The notes: generated by a model from the letters alone, not told the origin. DNA of 7,364 nucleotides from Syntrophaceae bacterium UBA3084 (GCA_002367335.1 DFBI01000149.1:1-7364), one strand, 5' to 3'; positions 1-5,375 are shown, numbered from the stretch's first letter. Numbers and translations: made by a program.

Positions 1-18
1 TTACTAATTTTTTTGCCG

Positions 19-72
19 TTCGGCTGAGCGTTCGACGGTTCGACTGAGCTCATGCCGAAGTCTCACGCCGAA
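19..72. repeat. Palindromic intergenic repeat cluster
   Basis: Four related 10-11 base units are packed together. TTCGGCTGAG (19-28) and TTCGACTGAG (39-48) are followed by CTCATGCCGAA (49-59) and CTCACGCCGAA (62-72). The last two are reverse complements of the first two, apart from one inserted base and one substitution, so the block can fold as an inner hairpin (39-59) inside an outer one (19-28 with 62-72). It lies just beyond the 3' end of rnpB. The T run at 8-14 is on the wrong side to make it a standard minus-strand terminator. It resembles dispersed palindromic elements seen in many genomes, but copy number cannot be judged here. Confidence 0.6.
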
Positions 73-108
73 GCCAATTTTACACGAACTTTACAATTAA
101 GAGACTAA

Positions 109-513
109 ATTGTCAGAGTAGATCTATAAGCCGAGTCCTGTTTTCCCATTAAGGTTTTCCCGAAAGGGAATGATGATCATTAATCTGGGACAACAGTTGC
201 CTGCTGCCTCAAGCGACACTACCCGAGAACATCGAGCGGGTCACTCTTAATGCTCTCCTATTTGGTCTTGCTCCGGATGGGGTTTACCAAGCTTTCCCGG
301 TCACCCGGAAAACTGGTGAGCTCTTACCTCACCTTTTCACCCTTACTCCGGGGAATGGCACATAAGCTTCTTCCCCAGGGCGGTATATTTTCTGTGGCAC
401 TTTCCTTAGGGTCACCCCCAGTTGCCGTTAGCAACCATCCTGCCCTATGGAGCTCGGACTTTCCTCCAGTCCGGTAAACCGAACCAGCGATCATCCAATC
501 TACTCTGACAATT
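109..513 (-). ncRNA. rnpB: RNase P RNA, bacterial type A
   Basis: This is the catalytic RNA of ribonuclease P, which removes the 5' leader from precursor tRNAs and works with the RnpA protein. Read on the minus strand it shows the conserved core: GAGGAAAGTCCGAGCTCC near the 5' end (451-466 region, the first half of helix P4), GGAGCAAGACCAAATAGG (258-275), a GGTAAACCCC loop (about 279-288) of the kind that pairs with the tRNA CCA end, and the 3' core GGACTCGGCTTAT (about 126-138, the second half of P4). The two ends form a perfect 16-bp P1 helix: AATTGTCAGAGTAGAT (513-498) with ATCTACTCTGACAATT (124-109). The length of about 400 nt is normal for type A. The ends are set from P1, so the mature termini may differ by a few bases. 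The gene follows rnhA on the same strand with a gap of about 50 bases. Confidence 0.97.
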
Positions 514-515
514 GC

Positions 516-557
516 AAGTTTGAAGTCTAAAGTTTCAAGGCCCAAAACTTCAAACTT
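516..557. repeat. Inverted repeat in AAGTTTGAAGT tract between rnhA and rnpB
   Basis: AAGTTTGAAGT (516-526) and ACTTCAAACTT (547-557) are perfect reverse complements separated by 20 bases. A further degenerate copy (CTAAAGTTTCAAG, 527-539) lies between them. The block fills the gap between the rnhA stop and rnpB. No T run follows on the minus strand, so it does not look like a terminator. Similar AAGTTTAAAG wording appears at 6237-6257. Confidence 0.6.
524..553 (-). promoter_or_regulatory. Candidate rnpB promoter
   Basis: On the minus strand, TTGAAG (553-548) and TAGACT (529-524) are separated by 18 bases. Each matches the sigma-70 -35 or -10 consensus at 4 of 6 positions. A start about 7-10 bases downstream would fall at about 517-514, close to the inferred P1 5' end at 513. 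The match is weak, and the boxes sit inside the inverted repeat, so rnpB could instead be processed from a transcript that includes rnhA. Confidence 0.3.
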
Positions 558-562
558 TGGTC

Positions 563-985
563 TTATGCCTCGTCAATCGCGTCATTCGCCAATTGATCGG
601 CTACTCTGTTCTTGCTTCTTTCAACATGCTTGACCGTATATTCATCGAGAAATGACAGTAGCTTCCTTATCTCTTTCATGAGACCTTGAAGATTTTTGTT
701 CTTTACCCTGTAAATTCCGTTTATCTGCCTGACAAGCAATTCCGAGTCAAGAAAGATAGAGAGGTCCCTGCATTTTCTTTTCAGGGCCTCGTTCAAACCA
801 AGTATAAGGGCTTTGTATTCTGCTTCGTTATTGGTACACACACCGAGAAATTCTTTTGCTGTTGCAAAAACATTTCCATCTTCATCATACAAAACAACTC
901 CGACTCCGCCATTGCCCGGATTCCCACGACTGGCTCCATCTGTGTAAAGATCAAATCTCTTATTTTTCACCATTATTTTTATCAT
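563..985 (-). CDS. rnhA: Ribonuclease HI family protein
   Basis: The 140-residue product cleaves the RNA strand of RNA-DNA hybrids, such as R-loops and replication primers, in the cytoplasm. The four acidic catalytic residues are visible: D16 in YTDGASRGNPG, E54 in TNNEAEYKAL, D80 in IFLDSELL and D130 in VADQLAN. The size and the NNEAEYKAL and NRVADQLAN motifs fit the compact RNase HI branch found in many Gram-positive bacteria, archaea and deltaproteobacteria, rather than the E. coli type with its basic protrusion. The start is uncertain. ATG at 985 overlaps the end of the upstream zinc-ribbon gene by 26 bases, while ATG at 973 (Met5) is equally possible. Neither has a clear Shine-Dalgarno sequence, which suggests translational coupling to the upstream gene. 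rnpB follows on the same strand. Confidence 0.93.
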   Translation of the reverse strand: MIKIMVKNKRFDLYTDGASRGNPGNGGVGVVLYDEDGNVFATAKEFLGVCTNNEAEYKALILGLNEALKRKCRDLSIFLDSELLVRQINGIYRVKNKNLQGLMKEIRKLLSFLDEYTVKHVERSKNRVADQLANDAIDEA

Positions 986-1682
986 TCCAGTAAATAATCC
1001 TGTTACAGTGCGGGCAAAGCATCAAAACTTCAGATTGTTGCAACTCGTTATACATCTGCGGAGGAATATTCACATGACACCCTCCACAAATTCCTTCCCA
1101 TACCTGTACAACAGCCCTACCATGCCTTTTTTGTTTAATAATGTCATATTTCTCCAGAAGATCCGTATTAATCTTTCCTTTTATTTCACTATTTTTCCCC
1201 CTGATATCCAGCAGAACAGAATCAATGGAATTTATTTCACTTTCAATTTTTATTATTTCTTTTTCTTGTTTTATACGAAGAGCATTAAACTCTTTTTCTC
1301 TTTCTTCCAATCCTTCCCTAACTTTGTCAATCACTTCCAGAACATCAATGATATCATTTTCTGTCTTATCATTTTTTTCACTAATAATATCCATTTCCTT
1401 AAGCAACGCCTGATATTCACGATTTGTTTTTACATCAAAAAGGCGACTCTTTATTTTTTTCAGGTCCTCATTCCTTTTTTTGAGATCATTCTCTCCATCT
1501 CTGTGTCTTTTATATAAGTCATCTATTTTTTTTCTTTCATCTTCCATCTTTTCTTCAGAAAGATGCAACTCTTCTCTGAGTTTATCCAACACTCCCGGCA
1601 ATTCTTTCTTTCTAATCTCCATCCTCTTGATTCCAGAATCAATCTTTTGAAGTTCGACCAAGAGTAATATCTGTTCTTTCAA
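960..1682 (-). CDS. Coiled-coil zinc-ribbon protein (DUF164 / zf-RING_7, FlgZ/CdsZ-like)
   Basis: The 240-residue protein has a long charged helical region (about residues 8-175) predicted to form an antiparallel coiled coil. A C-terminal C4 zinc ribbon follows: C199-GG-C202, then IPPQMYNEL, then C223-PH-C226, ending in RIIYW. The internal DVKTNREYQALLKEM segment (83-97) is typical of this family. Relatives include H. pylori FlgZ (HP0958), linked to RpoN stability and flagellin mRNA, and chlamydial CdsZ; the role in most bacteria is unsettled. The start codon is TTG (1682-1680). The only upstream in-frame codons before a TAA at 1703-1701 include no ATG or GTG, and the product then begins with the family-like MKEQILLLVELQKID. 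A G-rich stretch (GCGGGGGGAC, 1695-1686) may act as a poor ribosome binding site. A terminator lies immediately upstream. The 3' end overlaps rnhA. Confidence 0.9.
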   Translation of the reverse strand: MKEQILLLVELQKIDSGIKRMEIRKKELPGVLDKLREELHLSEEKMEDERKKIDDLYKRHRDGENDLKKRNEDLKKIKSRLFDVKTNREYQALLKEMDIISEKNDKTENDIIDVLEVIDKVREGLEEREKEFNALRIKQEKEIIKIESEINSIDSVLLDIRGKNSEIKGKINTDLLEKYDIIKQKRHGRAVVQVWEGICGGCHVNIPPQMYNELQQSEVLMLCPHCNRIIYWNDKNNGEK

Positions 1683-1710
1683 AACGTCCCCCCGCTCATC
1701 TTATGAATAT

Positions 1711-1742
1711 ACAAAAAAAATGCACCAAAATCTGGTGCATTT
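1711..1742 (-). terminator. Intrinsic terminator downstream of the tRNA gene
   Basis: On the minus strand a perfect 10-bp stem, AAATGCACCA (1742-1733) with TGGTGCATTT (1727-1718), encloses the 5-base loop GATTT (1732-1728). An unbroken T run follows from the end of the stem (about 1720-1713). This is the standard form of a Rho-independent terminator. It lies 98 bases beyond the tRNA 3' end and would end that transcript. The zinc-ribbon gene starts only about 30 bases further on, so it needs either read-through or a very close promoter. Confidence 0.85.
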
Positions 1743-1839
1743 CTAATGACTCTCATCGTGTCCTGAACATGTGCTTCTCATATGCATTTTTCTGTACCAC
1801 AAACAGTCCAAACCAGCTATTCCTTAATGTCAGTATTAA

Positions 1840-1915
1840 TGGTGGGCCCACCTGGGTTCGAACCAGGGACCTACCGGTTATGAGCCGGTGGCTCTTCCAA
1901 CTGAGCTATGGGCCC
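1840..1915 (-). tRNA. tRNA with CAU anticodon, probably tRNA-Ile2 (lysidine type); could be elongator Met
   Basis: The minus strand folds into a complete 76-nt tRNA: acceptor GGGCCCA/TGGGCCC, D stem GCTC/GAGC with loop AGTTGGAA, anticodon stem ACCGG/CCGGT with loop CTCATAA (anticodon CAT), variable loop AGGTC, and T stem CCTGG/CCAGG with loop TTCGAAC. The discriminator is A73 and CCA is encoded (1842-1840). It is not the initiator, because the acceptor starts with a paired G1-C72 and the anticodon stem lacks three G-C pairs next to the loop. C4-G69 and C5-G68 in the acceptor stem and the CTCATAA loop match determinants known in E. coli for recognition by TilS, which turns C34 into lysidine for reading AUA. 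That favours Ile2 over elongator Met, as an inference. Confidence 0.95.
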
Positions 1916-1925
1916 CAAAAAAGCG

Positions 1926-1954
1926 AATCTATATACATATTAGATTATTGTCAA
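1926..1954 (-). promoter_or_regulatory. Probable tRNA promoter
   Basis: On the minus strand a perfect -35 box TTGACA (1954-1949) is followed after 17 bases by TAGATT (1931-1926), a 4-of-6 match to the -10 consensus. The expected start at about 1919 lies a few bases before the mature tRNA 5' end at 1915. Other AT-rich registers such as TATAGA are possible for the -10 box. Confidence 0.6.
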
Positions 1955-2005
1955 GAATTTTTGCTTGATGTAGGTAAATTTTAAATAGGAGTCTTTCAGC
2001 CCCTC

Positions 2006-2014
2006 ATTATAGCA
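2006..2014 (-). promoter_or_regulatory. Candidate extended -10 promoter upstream of the tRNA
   Basis: The minus strand carries TGCTATAAT (2014-2006), a perfect TATAAT with the TG extension that can make up for a poor -35 box. No good -35 match lies 17 bases upstream, where the stop of the membrane-protein gene sits. If active it would start at about 1999 and give the tRNA a second promoter about 75 bases upstream of the one at 1926-1954. Confidence 0.4.
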
Positions 2015-2029
2015 AAATCTGATGTTTTC

Positions 2030-2353
2030 TTATTTTTCTTCTTTTTTCTTTGGTTTTTCTTTAACCTTTTCTGCTTCCGCTTTGTATTTTTCTGCTTCCG
2101 CTTTTGCTTTTTCCAATTCGTTTTTAGCTTTACTCAATTCATCTTCTTTTTCTTCATCTTTTTTTTCCTTTTCCTTCTTTTCCCGCATCTGATCTTTTAT
2201 CTCATCATAGCCTACATAGATAGCGAGAGCGCCTCCGAGGAGTAAAGCTATTGGAATTCCACCCATAAGTATCAGGAGAAACTGTTTCCACCAAGCTATA
2301 AGGCCTACAAACCCCAAGACTGCCGCCACAACACCACCAATCAACACCTGCAT
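2030..2353 (-). CDS. Small membrane protein with charged coiled-coil tail, function unknown
   Basis: The 107-residue product is not assigned to a named family. Two hydrophobic segments (about residues 3-21 and 25-47), joined by a short WWKQ link, should form a helical hairpin in the inner membrane. The glycine-rich second segment ends in YVGYDEIKDQ. Residues 55-107 are almost entirely Lys, Glu, Asp and Ala and look like a long cytoplasmic or periplasmic helix. Within this tail a 7-residue unit is repeated (AEAEKYK, AEAEKVK), and the DNA repeat is exact over 17 bases. The start is firm: AGGAGG (2365-2360) sits 6 bases before the ATG. The gene is divergent from hisI across 349 bases and lies upstream of the tRNA on the same strand. 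The lack of normal sequence complexity in the tail makes homology search there unreliable. Confidence 0.85.
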   Translation of the reverse strand: MQVLIGGVVAAVLGFVGLIAWWKQFLLILMGGIPIALLLGGALAIYVGYDEIKDQMREKKEKEKKDEEKEDELSKAKNELEKAKAEAEKYKAEAEKVKEKPKKKEEK

Positions 2354-2441
2354 AATTTACCTCCTTTTTGAAAAATTTAGGTTTTACTAGCCAGAAGGAA
2401 TGCTACGACCATGGCGCAACAAAATATCCTTATTTCCCATA

Positions 2442-2464
2442 ACTTTTTTGTTAACATAAAAAGT
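2442..2464. promoter_or_regulatory. GTTAAC-centred near-palindrome, possible operator
   Basis: A palindromic TGTTAACA core (2449-2456) is flanked by ACTTTTT (2442-2448) and AAAAAGT (2458-2464). With one extra T at 2457 the whole 23-base element is self-complementary. It lies 89 bases upstream of the divergent membrane-protein start. Its position and symmetry fit a dimeric regulator site or a bidirectional hairpin, but no regulator is identified. Confidence 0.4.
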
Positions 2465-2606
2465 ATGTCGAGGCAAGTCCAAAATTGAGAAAATAATACT
2501 TGCTAAAACATAAATCTTAAATTAGTTTAGATAGCTACAATGTAAATATGTTAAATTCTTTATCCATAATAACTGCGTTTTTGCGAAGACGTTGATGCCA
2601 GTCGAG

Positions 2607-2677
2607 AAAGGTTAAAGGCTAAAGGGATTAATCCTGTAATCGGGAAATCTGGGTTAACCCTTTCGCCTTTGAGCTTT
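2607..2677. repeat. Long inverted repeat / hairpin in the hisI leader
   Basis: The left arm 2607-2634 pairs with the right arm 2651-2677 over about 27 positions: 23 Watson-Crick pairs, two G-T wobbles, two mismatches (2611/2673 and 2620/2664) and one bulged A (2627). The loop is 16 bases (2635-2650). It includes GGATTAATCC (2625-2634) and GGGTTAACCC (2651-2660). No T run follows, so it is not a standard terminator. It ends 25 bases before the hisI ATG. Directly after it, TCTCC (2680-2684) can pair with GGAGA (2688-2692), which covers the hisI ribosome binding site. It may be a leader RNA structure or a dispersed palindromic element. Confidence 0.75.
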
Positions 2678-2702
2678 AATCTCCTTGGGAGAAAAATAAT
2701 AA

Positions 2703-3077
2703 ATGATAGAACTTGATTTTGATAAAGGCAATGGGCTTTTGCCGGCTATTGTTCAGGATTATGAAACAAACGATATCCTGATGCTTGCCTATATGAACAG
2801 ACAGTCATGGTTAAAAACACTGGAAACAGGGAAGGCAACCTACTGGAGCAGATCGAGAAATACCCTCTGGGTAAAAGGAGAAACATCGGGCAATGTACAA
2901 TTAGTCAGAGAAATACGAATAGATTGTGATGCTGATACTATTTTGCTAAAAGTGGAACAGGTAGGAGGAGCGGCATGTCACTTGGGCTATAAATCATGTT
3001 TCCATAGAAAATTGTCTGATGGGAAGCTAAAAATAGTCGAAGAGAGAATATTTAATCCGGAGGAAGTTTATAAGTAA
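2703..3077 (+). CDS. hisI: Phosphoribosyl-AMP cyclohydrolase (monofunctional HisI)
   Basis: HisI opens the purine ring of phosphoribosyl-AMP to give ProFAR, the third step of histidine synthesis, in the cytoplasm. The 124-residue product carries the full metal site. D74, D76 and D78 of DCDAD fit the magnesium ligands, and C75, C92 and C99 have the spacing of the zinc cysteines known for this family. The YWSRSRNTLWVKGETSGN block (47-64) is also characteristic. There is no HisE (phosphoribosyl-ATP pyrophosphatase) domain, so a separate hisE is expected elsewhere. GGGAG (2687-2691) is the likely ribosome binding site, at a rather long 11-base spacing, and it can be covered by a short hairpin. 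The stop overlaps the hisG start by one base (TAATG), so the two are co-translated. It is the first gene of the plus-strand cluster. Confidence 0.96.
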   Translation: MIELDFDKGNGLLPAIVQDYETNDILMLAYMNRQSWLKTLETGKATYWSRSRNTLWVKGETSGNVQLVREIRIDCDADTILLKVEQVGGAACHLGYKSCFHRKLSDGKLKIVEERIFNPEEVYK

Positions 3078-3949
3078 TGAAAAAGTTGAAGTTGGGAATA
3101 CCCAAGGGAAGTCTTGAGTCAGGGACGATTGAGCTTTTCAAACGGGCCGGGTGGAAGATTTCTTATGATAGAAGAAGCTATTTCCCGGATATAGATGATG
3201 AGGAAATCTCATGTGCCCTTATAAGAGCTCAGGAAATGTCACGATATGTTGAGAATGGAACACTTGATCTCGGTCTTACGGGAAGAGATTGGATTATTGA
3301 GAACGAATCAGACATCGTAATAATTCAAGATCTTGTTTATTCAAAGGTATCGGTGAGGCAGGCAAGATGGGTCCTGGTTGTAAGGGAAGATTCTCCCATT
3401 CAAACCCTGGAAGATATGGAGGGGAAAAAGATATCCACAGAACTTGTGAACTTTACAAAGAAGTATTTTGAGGAGAAAAGTATAAATGTTCAGGTCGAAT
3501 TTTCCTGGGGAGCTACTGAAGCCAAGGTGGTTGAAGGCCTCGTAGATGCCATAGTTGAAGTTACCGAAACAGGAACTACACTCCGAGCAAACAAGTTGAG
3601 AATTGTCCACGAACTCATGAAAACAAATACCCAGCTAATTACGAATAAAAAAGCCTGGGCTGATCCATGGAAAAAGAGAAAAATAGAACAGATAAGGATA
3701 CTTCTAAATAGTTCTCTCCTGGCCATAGGTAAGGTTGGTTTAAAATTGAATGTATCAAAAGAAAATTTAGGAAGGGTTATTCTGTTACTCCCATCTCTTA
3801 AAGCTCCTACAATATCAAGTTTGTATAATGAAGAATGGTTTGCCGTGGAGACCATTGTTGACCGAAGCATTGTGAGAGATTTAATTCCCGTTCTTCAAGA
3901 AGCTGGAGCAGAAGGTATCATAGAATATTCCCTTAACAAGGTTATGTGA
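3077..3949 (+). CDS. hisG: ATP phosphoribosyltransferase, long form
   Basis: HisG joins ATP and PRPP to form phosphoribosyl-ATP, the committed and feedback-controlled first step of histidine synthesis. At 290 residues it is the long form. The catalytic part (about 1-210) contains LGIPKGSLE near the N-terminus, LGLTGRDWI (65-73) and the PRPP-binding loop EVTETGTTLRAN (161-172). The C-terminal regulatory ACT-like domain (about 214-288) contains LPSLKAPTISSLY and ends GAEGIIEYSLNKV. Long-form enzymes bind histidine directly through this domain and do not need HisZ. The start ATG overlaps the hisI stop, with GGAGG at 3059-3063. The ending ATGTGA places the stop close to the hisB start. Confidence 0.97.
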   Translation: MKKLKLGIPKGSLESGTIELFKRAGWKISYDRRSYFPDIDDEEISCALIRAQEMSRYVENGTLDLGLTGRDWIIENESDIVIIQDLVYSKVSVRQARWVLVVREDSPIQTLEDMEGKKISTELVNFTKKYFEEKSINVQVEFSWGATEAKVVEGLVDAIVEVTETGTTLRANKLRIVHELMKTNTQLITNKKAWADPWKKRKIEQIRILLNSSLLAIGKVGLKLNVSKENLGRVILLLPSLKAPTISSLYNEEWFAVETIVDRSIVRDLIPVLQEAGAEGIIEYSLNKVM

Positions 3950-3963
3950 AAGGAAGGCTAATA

Positions 3964-4551
3964 GTGACAAGAACAGCTAAAGTAGATAGAAAAACTACGG
4001 AAACGGAAATATCTATCGAGGTAACCCTGGATGGCACAGGAAAGGGAGAAATATCAACGACGATACCCTTTTTTGATCATATGCTGACCCTTTTTACAAG
4101 GCATGGGTTGTTCGATCTGAATGTCAGGGGACAGGGTGATACCGAAGTGGATTATCACCATCTCGTTGAAGATATGGGAATCTGTTTCGGAGAGGTAATA
4201 AAAAAAGCTCTGGGAGACAAAAAGGGTATAACTCGGTACGGTTATGCTGTTGTGCCTATGGATGAAACTTTATCACAAGTCAGCGTGGATATTTCGGGAA
4301 GGCCGTATCTGGTTTTTAATGCTGATTTCAACAACAAAAGAATAAGAGATTTTGACCCCATTTTATTTAGAGAATTTTTCAAGGCTTTTTGTGACCATAG
4401 TGAGATAACATTGCATATCAATGTGATATATGGTAGAAATTTACATCATATCATAGAATCGGTTTTTAAGGCCTTTGCCCGTGCATTGAATAAGGCGGTT
4501 TCTGTTGATCCGCGGATCAGCGGAGTCATGTCTACAAAAGGCAGTCTTTGA
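3964..4551 (+). CDS. hisB: Imidazoleglycerol-phosphate dehydratase (monofunctional HisB)
   Basis: HisB dehydrates imidazole glycerol phosphate to imidazole acetol phosphate, using a di-manganese site. Both halves of the duplicated fold show their metal motifs: FFDHM (36-40) and DYHHLVEDMG (63-72), then AFCDHSE (141-147) and LHHIIES (160-166). The protein ends with the family-typical ISGVMSTKGSL. I chose GTG at 3964, which gives 195 residues. AGGAAGG (3951-3957) lies 6 bases upstream, and the N-terminus MTRTAKVDRKTTETEI matches the family. An upstream in-frame GTG at 3946, overlapping the hisG stop, would add six residues and is less likely. No histidinol-phosphatase domain is fused, so HisN/HolPase activity must come from another gene. 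Confidence 0.95.
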   Translation: MTRTAKVDRKTTETEISIEVTLDGTGKGEISTTIPFFDHMLTLFTRHGLFDLNVRGQGDTEVDYHHLVEDMGICFGEVIKKALGDKKGITRYGYAVVPMDETLSQVSVDISGRPYLVFNADFNNKRIRDFDPILFREFFKAFCDHSEITLHINVIYGRNLHHIIESVFKAFARALNKAVSVDPRISGVMSTKGSL

Positions 4552-4633
4552 GGTCTGGCGAAAGTGTGTAATAGCGTTTCCTGGATTTTTCGGAAAGGTG
4601 GTTACTGAAATCAAAGCCTCTGGGAGGAGCAAA

Positions 4634-5344
4634 GTGTCTGTTCATAAGTCTTTCACTCTTTTGAAACGTTTTTCCCTTGTGGTTTACATCTCTTTAGCAA
4701 TTGTTCTTCTTTCAGGCTGTTTTTCCACAAAAGGCATGGGAACAGCCACACAAGACGAGAAAGCAGTTGTATTGCACAAAATTGCTGTTATTCCTTTTCA
4801 AAGCCTTATTTCCAATGACCCTTCTGTTAAGTTCGTTCGATGTCCTGTTTGCGGTATCATGTTTTCAACCTGCCCATGTCCTGATAATCCTGAAGTGATA
4901 ATTGAGGAAATCCTTGTAAAAAAGCTTACGGCACACAAACAGATTGTTCTCATATCTGTTGATAAAGTACGGGGAACCTATAGAAGGGTACGGGCCGATT
5001 CATTTAAGGCAACGCCCCGGGAAATATTTGAAAGAGTCGGTAGAGAACTGGGTGCTGACGTGGTTTTGGCAGGATACATATATCGATATAGAGAAAGAAA
5101 AGGAAATAATTACTCTGTCAAACAACCTGCATCCGTTGCTTTCGGTATTCATCTGTTTAGGGTGAGTGATGGGAACTTTGTATGGAAAGGTATATTTGAT
5201 AAGACTCAGGGTTCTCTCCTGGAAAACATCCTTGACGTGTCATCATTTATTAGAGGGCGGGGAAAATGGGTTACTGCCAGGCAATTATCGGAAGCGGGTG
5301 TTGACAAAATTCTAAAGACATTCCCAGATATGGAAAATAAGTAA
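4634..5344 (+). CDS. Outer-membrane-type lipoprotein of unknown function, cysteine-bearing
   Basis: The 236-residue product starts with a signal peptide: K/R residues, a hydrophobic stretch (about 13-27) and the lipobox LLSGC, with lipidation expected at C29. S30 at +2 suggests the outer membrane. The mature part begins KIAVIPFQSL (49-58) and carries a cysteine cluster, CPVCG and CPCP (C70, C73, C80, C82). It then contains VGRELGADVVLAGYIYRYRE (about 135-154), reminiscent of the nucleotide-binding-like folds of CsgG, LpoB and TolB-N proteins, and later VWKGIFDKTQ and GKWVTARQL. Similar ASVAFGIHL and FDKTQ wording is, from memory, found in deltaproteobacterial lipoproteins without assigned function. 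The start is GTG 4634, with GGAGG (4623-4627) 6 bases upstream; the frame is open further 5' to 4505 but that would bury the signal peptide. It follows hisB after 82 bases and precedes hisA. Confidence 0.85.
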   Translation: MSVHKSFTLLKRFSLVVYISLAIVLLSGCFSTKGMGTATQDEKAVVLHKIAVIPFQSLISNDPSVKFVRCPVCGIMFSTCPCPDNPEVIIEEILVKKLTAHKQIVLISVDKVRGTYRRVRADSFKATPREIFERVGRELGADVVLAGYIYRYRERKGNNYSVKQPASVAFGIHLFRVSDGNFVWKGIFDKTQGSLLENILDVSSFIRGRGKWVTARQLSEAGVDKILKTFPDMENK

Positions 5345-5375
5345 AAATTAACCCGAAACAACAGCGTTTCTCGCC

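Larger units (their letters stand above)
2354..2702. other. Divergent intergenic region, no gene seen
   Basis: These 349 bases separate the minus-strand membrane-protein gene from hisI, so promoters for both should lie here. I see no convincing coding frame. The region contains a GTTAAC-centred near-palindrome (2442-2464), a 6-bp inverted repeat GCAAGT/ACTTGC (2473-2478 and 2498-2503), a TACAAT (2536-2541) that could be a plus-strand -10 box but has no good -35 partner, and the long inverted repeat at 2607-2677. There is no run of His codons that would mark a classical his attenuator leader peptide, and no T-box sequence. Confidence 0.7.

Noticed and set aside
250..545. Open frames on both strands (plus 250-477, minus 545-324)
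   Set aside because: They lie within the conserved RNase P RNA and have no protein-family features.
1008..1517. 169-codon plus-strand frame antisense to the zinc-ribbon gene
   Set aside because: It is rich in Phe, Ile and Asn, as expected from the complement of a Lys/Glu-rich coiled coil, and has no ribosome binding site or domain.
1703..1984. 93-codon plus-strand frame across the tRNA
   Set aside because: It reads through the complement of a well-formed tRNA and the terminator hairpin.
2354..2702. His attenuator leader peptide or T-box
   Set aside because: No run of His codons, no T-box sequence and no T-tailed terminator is present upstream of hisI.
3490..3870. 126-codon minus-strand frame inside hisG
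   Set aside because: It is a shadow of a clear hisG; no recognisable motif or promoter supports it.
4505..4633. N-terminal extension of the lipoprotein from ATG 4505
   Set aside because: It would overlap hisB and place 43 residues before a textbook lipoprotein signal peptide; GTG 4634 has an excellent Shine-Dalgarno sequence.
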